Assembly (NCBI RefSeq): GCF_003052605.1
Contig: NZ_QASO01000130.1
Location: 124,001 to 188,000 of the forward strand
DNA: 64,000 nt
Source of the DNA: Ectopseudomonas oleovorans
Lineage (GTDB): Bacteria > Pseudomonadota > Gammaproteobacteria > Pseudomonadales > Pseudomonadaceae
Direction: 5' to 3'
Both the position numbers and the translations under genes were made by a program. A model generated the notes under the pieces. That model was not told the origin of the DNA and made no database searches. It saw only the letters and a list, made by a program, of their open reading frames with translations. Below are positions 54,992 to 64,000 of the stretch, piece after piece. Each line of letters begins with the position of its first letter. The stretch's first letter is position 1.

Positions 54992-55996
54992 ATGAGAGTC
55001 AGGATTGAACCGCGCCTGCTGCGCGAGGCAGTGCGCCTGCACTATGGCACACGTCTATCGACACGCGAAATCGCTCATAGCACTGGGCTTTCGCGCAACA
55101 GTCTAAAGCGTTTGTGCCGCCACTTGGAAAGCATCGATCTCGATGTGGATCAATTAGCTGGGTGGAGCGACGAGCAACTTTATGAACGCTTGGGTATCAA
55201 GCCGTTCAACGGCTTCCGCTTGAAAGCCTGCCCTGACTGGAACTGGGTGCATGCGGAAATGCGTAACCCCAGCGTCACCCTGGAACTGCTATGGCGTGAG
55301 TGGCGGGCTACCGAGCCAGACGGCATCGCCTATTCACAGTTCACTGCAAGCTATCGCAGCTTTGTGCAGCAGCAACCATTGGCAATGCGTCAGCTGCATC
55401 AGCCTGGCGACAAGCTGTTTTTGGACTTCTCCGGCAAGACCATGCCGATCTATCTGGACGGCCAATCAGAACCTCGCCTGGCGCAAATCTTTGTCGGCGT
55501 ACTGGGCTACTCCAGCTACACCTTCGCCTGCGCCGTGTGGAGTCAGCGGATCGAGGACTGGATGCACTGCCATGTGCAGGCCTTCAATTTCTTCGCGGGT
55601 GTGCCCCGCCTACTGGTTCCCGACAACCTCAAGGCAGCTGTGATCAAGCACGGCAAGGATGAAGTCCAGCTCAACCTGATCTATCAGCAACTGGCCCACC
55701 ATTACCAGGCCATTATCCTGCCGGCCCGCCCGCGTAGACCCAAAGACAAAGGCAAAGTAGAGGCCGGGGTGAAGCTGGTTCAACGCTGGCTGCTGGCGGC
55801 CCTGCGCCACCGCCGTTTCTTCAGCTTGGCAGAACTCAATCAGGCCATCCTGGAGTTGCTGCCGGCATTCAATCAACGCCCGTTCAAACGCCAGCCTGGC
55901 AGCAGTCGGCACAGCCTATTCGTCGAGGTGGAGCAGCCCGCGCTCCAGCCGCTGCCGATCCACGCCTATGGCCAAGGCTTACCGCGACCAGCTTGA
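54992..55996 (+). pseudogene. istA: IS21-family transposase IstA, C-terminus deleted
   Basis: 334 residues against about 500 in full IstA. N-terminal HTH (LSTREIAHSTGLSRNSLKRL), DDE core with Asp in LFLDFSGKTMPIYL, Asp in RLLVPDNLKAAVIK and Glu in DKGKVEAGVKLVQRWL. The frame breaks off after HSLFVEVEQPALQPLPIHAY and ends GQGLPRPA within istB. The usual beta-barrel region (YYSVPY-type) and helical C-terminus are missing. Confidence 0.88.
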
Positions 55997-56654
55997 GCAA
56001 CCGCGCATGCAGGAACTGCCCTTCGATGACCGCTTGGGCCTGATGGTGGATCGTGAACTCAGCGAACGCGAGAACCGCAAGCTGTCTCGCCTACTGAAGC
56101 AGGCGAAGTTGCGCTATGCCGCGCACCTGGAAGATGTGGATTACCGCAGCAGTCGCGGTCTGGATAAGCAAGTGATCGCCGGTCTGGCGGGATGCTCCTG
56201 GATTGGTCAGCAACAGAACCTGCTGCTGACCGGAGCCACCGGCACAGGTAAGAGTTGGCTCGCCTGCGCATTTGGTAGCCAGGCCTGCCGACAGGGCTAC
56301 TCTGTGATCTATAAAAGCGCCTCGAAACTCTATGAAGAGCTGCAAATCGCCATTGGCGATGGCTCTCTGCCCAAGTACCGAACAGCCTTGAGCAAAGTCC
56401 ACCTGCTTATCCTTGATGACTTCGGTCTGGCTCCGGTAGAACCCACGGTGGGGTATACCTTGCTGGATATTGTCGATCAGCGCATGCAGACCGGCTCGCT
56501 GATCATCACCAGCCAATTCCCTACTGAGCACTGGCACAGCATGTTCAACGACGCCACATTGGCCGAGGCCATCCTGGATCGCATTGTCCACCGCTCACAC
56601 CGTATCGGGCTCAAGGGCGAGTCCTTGCGCAAGCAGGCTGCCAAGGCGCAGTGA
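55968..56654 (+). CDS. istB: IS21-family helper ATPase IstB, N-terminus slightly shortened
   Basis: 228 residues. Walker A LLTGATGTGKSWLACAFG, Walker B VHLLILDDFGLAPVE, sensor GSLIITSQFP and C-terminal LDRIVHRSHRIGLKGESLR. Full IstB proteins have about 15 more residues before MAKAY. The ATG here lies at the deletion junction inside istA, so it is an internal Met used as a start. ATPase core intact. Confidence 0.88.
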   Translation: MAKAYRDQLEQPRMQELPFDDRLGLMVDRELSERENRKLSRLLKQAKLRYAAHLEDVDYRSSRGLDKQVIAGLAGCSWIGQQQNLLLTGATGTGKSWLACAFGSQACRQGYSVIYKSASKLYEELQIAIGDGSLPKYRTALSKVHLLILDDFGLAPVEPTVGYTLLDIVDQRMQTGSLIITSQFPTEHWHSMFNDATLAEAILDRIVHRSHRIGLKGESLRKQAAKAQ

Positions 56655-56661
56655 TCGACAA

Positions 56662-56684
56662 CGAAGGGGGCAATGCCCCCTTCG
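56662..56684 (+). terminator. Hairpin after istB
   Basis: CGAAGGGGG-CAATG-CCCCCTTCG, 8 bp past the istB stop, followed by CTATTTTCG. Probable terminator. Confidence 0.78.
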
Positions 56685-56713
56685 CTATTTTCGCGCCCGC
56701 GAAAATGAATGAG

Positions 56714-57037
56714 TCACTGAGCCTGCATCTCTAGGTGACGCAAGCAGGTATTCAGCACGGCCTCGCCGGTATGTCTGAAATCCCCCTTTAGCCAGGCCTC
56801 CAGGCAAGATGCCTCAACTCCTGTCACTGCCGACGCCTGATCCAGTCCCAGCGCCTTGGCAGAGATAGCATCACCGATTCGCACGACGAGCATGGCTTTT
56901 CGCCGCATTAGCTCGGCATCTGCACACCCGAGATCGGCATAAGCATTTTGACTGCCTTCTTCAATCAATTGCGGCGACCTACGAGGAAGGGGAAGTGGAT
57001 AGTTTAGCGCTTGAGGGTGGGTCAGAATCATCAGCAT
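56714..57037 (-). CDS. XRE/HigA-like HTH protein, possible IS21 passenger
   Basis: Up to 107 residues. The core NAYADLGCADAELMRRKAMLVVRIGDAISAKALGLDQASAVTG resembles the XRE antitoxin group whose members read YADLGxPDAEE...RIxxxIxxRGLTQ. The HTH is imperfect. The listed start (57037) lies in the IS end repeats; a TTG at about the LIEEGSQ codons is a more natural start. No toxin gene is adjacent. Its place between istB and the IS end makes it a cargo candidate. Confidence 0.55.
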   Translation of the reverse strand: MLMILTHPQALNYPLPLPRRSPQLIEEGSQNAYADLGCADAELMRRKAMLVVRIGDAISAKALGLDQASAVTGVEASCLEAWLKGDFRHTGEAVLNTCLRHLEMQAQ

Positions 57038-57133
57038 GGTGGATCACAATCACTGGAATGGGTGGATCAGCACCTCCAGCGCGAGTGGGTCAGATCCAGT
57101 GGAATAAAGTGTCAGAACCACCAGCGCCCACAC
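57017..57133. repeat. Right-end repeats of the IS21-type element
   Basis: GTGGGTCAGAATC (57017), GTGGATCACAATC (57039), GTGGATCAGCACC (57062), GTGGGTCAGATCC (57085), GTGTCAGAACC (57109): five direct repeats at 22-24 bp intervals. Outer limit is set at about 57133 because TnsB similarity (LTGR) begins just beyond. Confidence 0.75.
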
Positions 57134-58590
57134 AACCGACCGGTCAAGCTGGCCAAGCCCCAGTTCCACAGCATGACTGGAATCGCCGGCAGATCGCCCG
57201 GCATTCCCGCAGCCCTGTCGTATTTGCTCAGGGTGTGGAAATTGTTGTGGTGGAGGATGCCGGCAATGATGATTTTCGTGAATTCGGGCAAGGTCAGACT
57301 GGCATCAAGCCTGTAGTCGTGGCCACCTCGCTTCCGGCTGGTAGTGTCCTCGACCACACCGCTGGCGTAAGGCTTGAAACGCTCCTGCACCGTTCGAAAA
57401 TAGCGCTCGACGATGCCCTTGGCATCACCTCGCCTGGCCGGTGCGTTCTCGATGCGGACGCCGAAGGCTTGGGAAAATGCCTCAACCTTGGTGCCGTTCA
57501 GTTCGCCCTTATCGGCCAGTATCACATCCGGCAAACCCTTGACCGGCCAATCGCTGGCATCGATCTCCAAACCATACTGGCGACAATACTCGACCTTGTC
57601 GGCGACCGTGTTGGCCAATGCCACCATGGCACTGACCCAGGAGGGCCCCTCGAATCCGACGTACATACCAACGACCATGCGGCTGAACACGTCGAGCACC
57701 ATGTAAACGACAGGCCTGCCGACGATAAGGCTGCGGTCATGCTCTGAAACCAGATAAATATCTGCGATGGTGGCATCTATTTGGTAACGGTATCCTGGAC
57801 CCAGGGTCTCAGTCGTCGATGTGCTGTTGAGCGGCCGGAAGTCCTTGGCAAAGTCCACTGCGGACATCCTGCGCGGCAAGGTGTCGGTGAAATGATATTC
57901 GCGCCCATAGAAGTACCGGAACTGCCCCAATGTAGGCAGTTCGGAGGTCGGCAGCTCCGGCTGAACAGCACGGAGCAGGTTCAGCCCGGAGGCGTAGGCA
58001 TCAGGAATGGACGGATGTTTTTCCTTGAGCAAGCGTTCCTCGATGACCCGGCGAAAAATGCGCTCGATATCCGGCGTGACATTACGCCCTTTCCCCGCCA
58101 TCACCACTCTTGGCCTGCCCAGCTTGGCTCTGTTCGGCCTTCGGCGCTTGCCACGGGCACCCGAGTTGACATAGTCCGGCAAGAGGGCGTTCCTACACAT
58201 GCCTCGTTGCCAGTAGCGCCTCAGTAATCTGTACACCGTCTGTTTGGTGACACCATGGCGTTGCATGATGCTTCCGACAATGAGCCCTCTGGGGCGCCGC
58301 ACGAAAAGCTGGGGATCGTGCATATAATCCGCCAGCATCGCCCACGCCTCATCACGTTTCAGCTGGTCAGGGGAGCCTGCCTCCACCTCCCGAAGGACCG
58401 TCTCCTCGAAGGGATCGCCAATGCTCTCCAGCTCACCCTCAATAATCAGACGCTCCAGCTCTGCAACCGATATCGATTCGGGCAGCGCCGTGTCCAAATC
58501 GATATCAATCCAGACAGCCTGCTCGGTACCGGACCAGAGCAGGCGCTTTCGGAGCTCTCCCATACGGAACACCTGATTAACGGACAACAC
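57112..58590 (-). pseudogene. tnsB: Tn7-like transposase TnsB, truncated by the IS21-type element
   Basis: 492 residues against about 700 in Tn7. Retains DDE catalytic residues at D272 (YQIDATIADIYL), D360 (VILADKGELNG) and E395 (AKGIVERYFRT), one residue off Tn7 D273/D361/E396. Similarity ends at WNWGLASLTGR, where IS DNA begins. The C-terminal region that contacts TnsC is lost. The start is GTG 58590, overlapping tnsA by 14 nt. Confidence 0.92.
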
Positions 58591-59404
58591 TGATCAGCTC
58601 CTGATGAATCTGATGAGGGTTGGCAGCTAGATCCTTCGGCTTCAGCACGCGGTAAGGGGTGTCAAGATCGAAGAGAAACCAGTGCCGAGCCAGCAGCTGG
58701 CGTAGCCAATAGAGTGCTTGACCAGCCTCCAGTTGGCCGGAAGTATCCATTTCCTGGGCAATGGCGGTCAGCTTCCGGTCTGGGTGACGCTGAAACTCGA
58801 GCAAAAACAGCTGCTGATAGTGTGCGAGATCATCCTGTGCAATGTCGTCTTCAGCATGGGCCGGATAGAGCCATTGGATATTGGCAAATGCCTCTCTGGA
58901 TACCTCGCGCTCCGTGATGATGAACCAGGGAATCCCTTTTTCCTGCCAGTAGCGCCTTTCAAGTTCAAGTCTCTCGATGACTTCCGGCTTCTGCAGATCG
59001 GCACTGTACTTGGCCTGGATCGCGACGGATGGGCGCTGGGGGTCATCAAAATCCACCAGGAAATCGCTGGTCAGAACCTGAGGGATTCCTTTGTAGCGAC
59101 CGTGAGCAAGGCCAAGTTCCTCGGCGATGCGCACCGTATCTTCGGCCCGCATCGGGAACTGCTCACGGATATCAGTGACCTGGGGAGACCGATCCAAGGT
59201 CAGGAAAATGGCCAGTTCAAGATCGGATAAAAGATGGTGCAGACGCCGGGTCTTGCTGCCAGGCAGGCGGTGGGAGCGCCCCAACGAGGACACATCCCTG
59301 GTGTAGATGAACGGCTTGTAGTCCCGTCCCTGGCCTTGGCCACGCCCCTCCTTGAGCCTTCTATCAATCTGTGCCTGGGTCAGGCCCTTGAATGTTCCAG
59401 ACAT
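58577..59404 (-). CDS. tnsA: Tn7-like endonuclease subunit TnsA
   Basis: 275 residues from ATG 59404; with this start the catalytic triad falls at E63 (SDLELAIF), D114 (TSDFLVDFD) and K132 (AIQAKYS), the same numbers as in Tn7 TnsA. KEGRGQGQGRDYKPF and LERRYWQEKGIPWFI are further family matches. TnsA cuts the 5' ends of the element to allow cut-and-paste. A GTG 18 bp upstream (59422) is an alternative start. Gene looks intact, but its partners are not. Confidence 0.95.
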   Translation of the reverse strand: MSGTFKGLTQAQIDRRLKEGRGQGQGRDYKPFIYTRDVSSLGRSHRLPGSKTRRLHHLLSDLELAIFLTLDRSPQVTDIREQFPMRAEDTVRIAEELGLAHGRYKGIPQVLTSDFLVDFDDPQRPSVAIQAKYSADLQKPEVIERLELERRYWQEKGIPWFIITEREVSREAFANIQWLYPAHAEDDIAQDDLAHYQQLFLLEFQRHPDRKLTAIAQEMDTSGQLEAGQALYWLRQLLARHWFLFDLDTPYRVLKPKDLAANPHQIHQELISVVR

Positions 59405-59460
59405 GAAAAAGCCTGCATCCACCGTGTCGATGACCTCAACATAGCGGATACAGGCTTAGG

Positions 59461-59524
59461 ATGAAACTTTATTTGTAAGGATGATACTTTATTTGTACGG
59501 ATGAAACTTTATTTGCATCCCACA
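59461..59524. repeat. Tn7-like terminal repeats (TnsB sites)
   Basis: Three direct repeats ATGA(A/T)ACTTTATTTG at 59461, 59481 and 59501, exactly 20 bp apart. The outer end on the minus strand reads TGTGGGATGC. The TGT terminus and repeated sites are as in Tn7. The tnsA promoter probably lies within them. Confidence 0.9.
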
Positions 59525-59548
59525 ACCGCTTGATCACGTCCTCACGCT
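59525..59548. other. attTn7 insertion point downstream of glmS
   Basis: 24 bp between the glmS stop codon (59551-59549) and the transposon end. The first five bases beyond the element (ACCGC) would be the target duplication, but the other copy cannot be identified in this window. Confidence 0.8.
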
Positions 59549-61399
<1,851 letters not shown>

Positions 61400-61409
61400 G
61401 GGGCTCTCC

Positions 61410-62180
61410 TTAGTTTTCCAGCGGCGCGAGGATCAGCTGGATGCCACGCGCGCGTATCTGTTCGGCGGCCTGGGTATCCAGGCGCTCGTCGGTAATCAGG
61501 GTATGCAGGCTGCTCCAGGGCAGTTCCAGATTGGGAATGCGCCGGCCGATCTTGTCGCTCTCGACCATGACGATGACTTCGCGAGCCACCTCGGCCATCA
61601 CCCGCGACAGACCGAGCAGCTCGTTGAAGGTGGTGGTACCACGCTCCAGGTCGATGCCGTCGGCGCCAATGAACAGTTGGTCGAAGTCGTAAGAACGCAG
61701 CACCTGTTCGGCCACCTGGCCCTGGAAGGATTCCGAGTGCGGATCCCAGGTACCGCCGGTCATCAGCAGCACCGGCTCGTGTTCGAGTTCGCGCAGGGCG
61801 TTAGCCACATTGAGCGAGTTGGTCATCACCACCAGCCCGGGCTTGTAGCCAAGCTGCGGGATCATCGCCGCCGTGGTGGTGCCGCTGTCGATGATGATGC
61901 GTGCGTGTTCGCGGATGCGCGCCACGCCGGCACGGGCAATCGCCTGCTTGTAGGGAGAAATGGGCTGCGTCGGCTCGCTGATCAGCTCCTGCGGCACCGG
62001 CACCGCGCCGCCGTAGCGACGCAGCAGCAGGCCGTTCTTTTCAAGAGCGGCGAGGTCCTTGCGAATGGTCACTTCGCTGGTGGCGAAGTGCTGAGCCAGG
62101 GCATCCACCGACACCTCGCCCTGCTCAGCGAGCAAGGCAAGAATGGTGTGACGACGTTGCGGCGTATTGCGCTTCGACAT
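61410..62180 (-). CDS. glmR: DeoR-family regulator upstream of glmS (GlmR-like)
   Basis: 256 residues. N-terminal DeoR HTH ([51 protein letters not shown]) and a sugar-phosphate-binding domain ([40 protein letters not shown]). In pseudomonads this gene sits between glmU and glmS and adjusts amino-sugar synthesis and envelope stress tolerance. Gene symbol by position and similarity. Confidence 0.9.
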   Translation of the reverse strand: MSKRNTPQRRHTILALLAEQGEVSVDALAQHFATSEVTIRKDLAALEKNGLLLRRYGGAVPVPQELISEPTQPISPYKQAIARAGVARIREHARIIIDSGTTTAAMIPQLGYKPGLVVMTNSLNVANALRELEHEPVLLMTGGTWDPHSESFQGQVAEQVLRSYDFDQLFIGADGIDLERGTTTFNELLGLSRVMAEVAREVIVMVESDKIGRRIPNLELPWSSLHTLITDERLDTQAAEQIRARGIQLILAPLEN

Positions 62181-62253
62181 GCTTAAGTTTCGATTCGAAA
62201 GATAACGGCGCGAATCAAAACATATGATCGAAAAGCCCGCAAGCGTCCGCCGG

Positions 62254-62865
62254 TCAGTTCAGCGTCAGCTTGACCCCGAAGCCGACCAGGCACAGCCCCG
62301 CCAACTTCTCGAGACCACGGGCGATACGCGGGTTGGCGCGCATATGCTCGGCGAGAAAGTGCGTCAGCAGCACGATAAGAAGGCCGTAGAGAAAGGTCAG
62401 CGCCATGATGGTCACTGCCATGAAAGCGAACGTAGTCAGTCCCTGATGGCGCTGCGGGTCGATGAACAGCGGGAAGAAGGCCATATAGAAAATGATGGCC
62501 TTGGGGTTGAAGACCGTGATCACCAGGGTTTGCCAGAGGTACTGGCGCGGCTTGATCTCCAGTGTCGGCGCCGCCCCCGGCTTGGCCAGAATCATGCGCA
62601 GGCCGAGGTAGACCAGGTAGGCCGCACCGAGCCACTGCACGACATGGAAGGCCGCCGGATAGGCCTTGAGCAGCGCAGCAACACCGGCCACCGCCAACCA
62701 CAGCAGCACCTGGTCGCCGAAGATGATACCGAAGGTCGAAGCCAGCCCGCCACGAATCCCGCCCTTGCCGGTGGAGAGAATCAAGGCCAGGTTACCCGGG
62801 CCAGGAATGGCCAGCAGGATGATGAAGGCCACCACGAAGGCGGCATAATCCGTCACACCGAGCAT
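62254..62865 (-). CDS. LysE-family amino-acid exporter
   Basis: 203 residues, six predicted membrane segments. LLAIPGPGNLALILSTGKGGIRGGLAS carries the PGPx motif; VFNPKAIIFYMAFFPLFID the central motif. Not the same gene as the copy at 13889. It is inserted between glmU and the DeoR gene, which are adjacent in many pseudomonads. Substrate unknown. Confidence 0.92.
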   Translation of the reverse strand: MLGVTDYAAFVVAFIILLAIPGPGNLALILSTGKGGIRGGLASTFGIIFGDQVLLWLAVAGVAALLKAYPAAFHVVQWLGAAYLVYLGLRMILAKPGAAPTLEIKPRQYLWQTLVITVFNPKAIIFYMAFFPLFIDPQRHQGLTTFAFMAVTIMALTFLYGLLIVLLTHFLAEHMRANPRIARGLEKLAGLCLVGFGVKLTLN

Positions 62866-62921
62866 ACAGGACTGTCTCCGGCAGGTTATCCACAGGCCCG
62901 GTCACCCAGACCCGATCGGGT

Positions 62922-64000
62922 TCACTTCTTGGTGGGGCGCTTCCAGCCTTCTATATTGCGCTGCTTGGCCCGACCCACTGCCAGCATATCGGCCGGCACA
63001 TCGCTGGTCACTACCGAACCGGCACCCGTGGTCGCACGGTCGCCCAGCGTGACAGGCGCCACAAGGGCACTGTTGGAGCCGATGAATACGTCCTCGCCCA
63101 TAATGGTGCGGAACTTGTTGGCACCGTCGTAGTTACAGGTGATAGTGCCGGCGCCGATATTGCTGCGCGCACCGATCTCGGCATCGCCCAGATAGCTCAG
63201 GTGGCCGGCCTTGGCGCCCTGCCCCAGCACGGCGTTCTTCAGCTCGACGAAGTTACCCACATGAGCCTTGGCGCCCAGTTTGGTGCCGGGACGCAGGCGG
63301 GCGAACGGACCACAGTCGGCGCCCTCGCCCATCTCGGCACCTTCCAGGTGGCTGTTGGCCTTGACGATGGCGCCCTTGCGCAGCACCGAGTCCTTGATCA
63401 CGCAGTTGGGGCCGATCTGCACATCGTCCTCGATCACCACCTTGCCTTCGAGGATGACGTTGATGTCGATGGTCACGTCGCGGCCAATGCTGACTTCGCC
63501 ACGCACATCGAAACGATGCGGATCGCGCAGGGTGACGCCCTGGGCCATCAGGCGGCGGGCCATCCGCTGCTGGTAATGGCATTCGAGCTGCGCGAGCTGA
63601 ATGCGGTCATTGGCACCCAGCACTTCCATCTCGTCGGCGGCACGCTCGGTGGCCACGGTCAGGCCATCGGCAACGGCCATGGCGATCACGTCGGTCAGGT
63701 AGTACTCGCCCTGGGCGTTGCTGTTGGACAGACGCCCCAGCCAGTCGGCCAGGCGCTTGCCCGGTACGGCGAGGATGCCGGTATTGCCTTCGCGGATCTG
63801 CCGCTGCGCGTCGCTGGCGTCCTTGTGCTCGACGATGGCCTGCACCACGCCGGCCTCATCACGGACGATACGGCCGTAACCGGTCGGGTCAGCCAGCTCG
63901 ACGGTGAGCAGGCCCAACTGATCATCGCTGACCAGGGCCAGCAGGCGCTGCAGGGTGGCAGGCTCGATTAGCGGCACGTCGCCATAGAGAATCAGCACGC
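62922..64000 (-). CDS. glmU: GlmU uridyltransferase/acetyltransferase, 5' part outside the window
   Basis: About 359 C-terminal residues are visible. The uridyltransferase part begins at [15 protein letters not shown] and includes [19 protein letters not shown] and [11 protein letters not shown]. The left-handed hexapeptide helix follows ([90 protein letters not shown]), ending [11 protein letters not shown]. It makes UDP-GlcNAc from GlcN-1-P. The first ~95 residues lie beyond position 64000. Confidence 0.97.
   Translation of the reverse strand, partial: VLILYGDVPLIEPATLQRLLALVSDDQLGLLTVELADPTGYGRIVRDEAGVVQAIVEHKDASDAQRQIREGNTGILAVPGKRLADWLGRLSNSNAQGEYYLTDVIAMAVADGLTVATERAADEMEVLGANDRIQLAQLECHYQQRMARRLMAQGVTLRDPHRFDVRGEVSIGRDVTIDINVILEGKVVIEDDVQIGPNCVIKDSVLRKGAIVKANSHLEGAEMGEGADCGPFARLRPGTKLGAKAHVGNFVELKNAVLGQGAKAGHLSYLGDAEIGARSNIGAGTITCNYDGANKFRTIMGEDVFIGSNSALVAPVTLGDRATTGAGSVVTSDVPADMLAVGRAKQRNIEGWKRPTKK

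Larger units (their letters stand above)
54992..57133 (+). mobile_element. IS21-family element with an internal deletion
   Basis: istA and istB are present in tandem but istA has lost its C-terminal third and istB its first residues. The right end is marked by five GTG(G/A)TCA-type repeats spaced 22-24 bp (57017-57109), and tnsB is cut at about 57133. A reverse-strand HTH gene lies between istB and this end. The left end is not identified; sequence before istA (54870-54991) has no matching repeats. Confidence 0.78.
57112..59524 (-). mobile_element. Remnant of a Tn7-like transposon in attTn7
   Basis: Contains the right-type end (59461-59524), complete tnsA and C-terminally cut tnsB. tnsC, tnsD and tnsE are not seen and no second end with the same repeats is found in the window. 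Its end lies 24 bp beyond the glmS stop, the canonical TnsD-directed site, and tnsA is the gene closest to glmS as in Tn7. Confidence 0.9.

Noticed and set aside
54992-55996. Naturally short IstA
   Set aside because: The frame ends inside istB with a peptide (GQGLPRPA) unrelated to IstA, and istB lacks its usual N-terminal residues, which indicates a deletion.
59402-59422. GTG 59422 as tnsA start
   Set aside because: The ATG at 59404 gives catalytic residue numbers identical to Tn7 TnsA; the GTG adds residues absent from the family.

Overview
The window looks like chromosomal DNA of a gamma-proteobacterium of the genus Pseudomonas or a close relative. It is GC-rich, carries an aerobic (late cobalt insertion) cob gene set, has a glmU / DeoR-type regulator / glmS locus, uses pseudomonad-style ATGA gene overlaps and is sprinkled with REP-like GTAGGAGC and GTAGGGCGGG palindromes. 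The species cannot be named from the sequence alone.

Positions 1-27427 are a cobalamin region. A TonB receptor and an ABC ATPase (minus strand) lie behind one B12 riboswitch. cobL-cobK and a 2Fe-2S ferredoxin-like gene form a minus-strand group. Divergently, cobG-cobH-cobI-cobJ (CobJ carries a CbiG-like N-terminus) lie behind a second B12 riboswitch that appears interrupted by two inverted-repeat elements. A third riboswitch precedes cobW-cobN-chlI-like-chlD-like-cobF, and cobE-cobM run the other way. Together these cover most steps from precorrin-2 to cobalt insertion. An unrelated block (11.8-18.2 kb) splits the locus: an AraC/LysE chimera, a GlxA-type regulator, a LysE exporter, a flavin reductase, an SDR, a LysR regulator and an MHS transporter broken by an IS30 remnant.

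Positions 27.4-51 kb are accessory DNA: IS remnants, a small Dsb-type thiol redox operon with a methyltransferase, and a metal-resistance island. The island holds a CDF exporter, czcCBA, a frameshifted OprD porin, czcRS, two small secreted proteins, and a CadR/PbrR-type module (DUF3703, LspA, MerR regulator, HMA-CDF transporter). Repeated ATTACAAATTTGTAAT-like palindromes and three MerR-type promoters suggest that CzcR-type and CadR-type regulators jointly control these genes. An IS3 element and a decayed Tn3-family transposon are embedded.

Positions 51-59.5 kb hold a TorF porin, then a patchwork of truncated elements: a modC fragment, two uncharacterised genes with a small HTH gene, an internally deleted IS21-type element, and the tnsA end of a Tn7-like transposon. 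That transposon end lies 24 bp past the glmS stop codon, the classic attTn7 position; its tnsB is cut off and tnsC/D are absent here.

Positions 59.5-64 kb are conserved chromosome: glmS, a DeoR-type regulator, a LysE-family exporter and the 3' part of glmU, which runs off the right edge.
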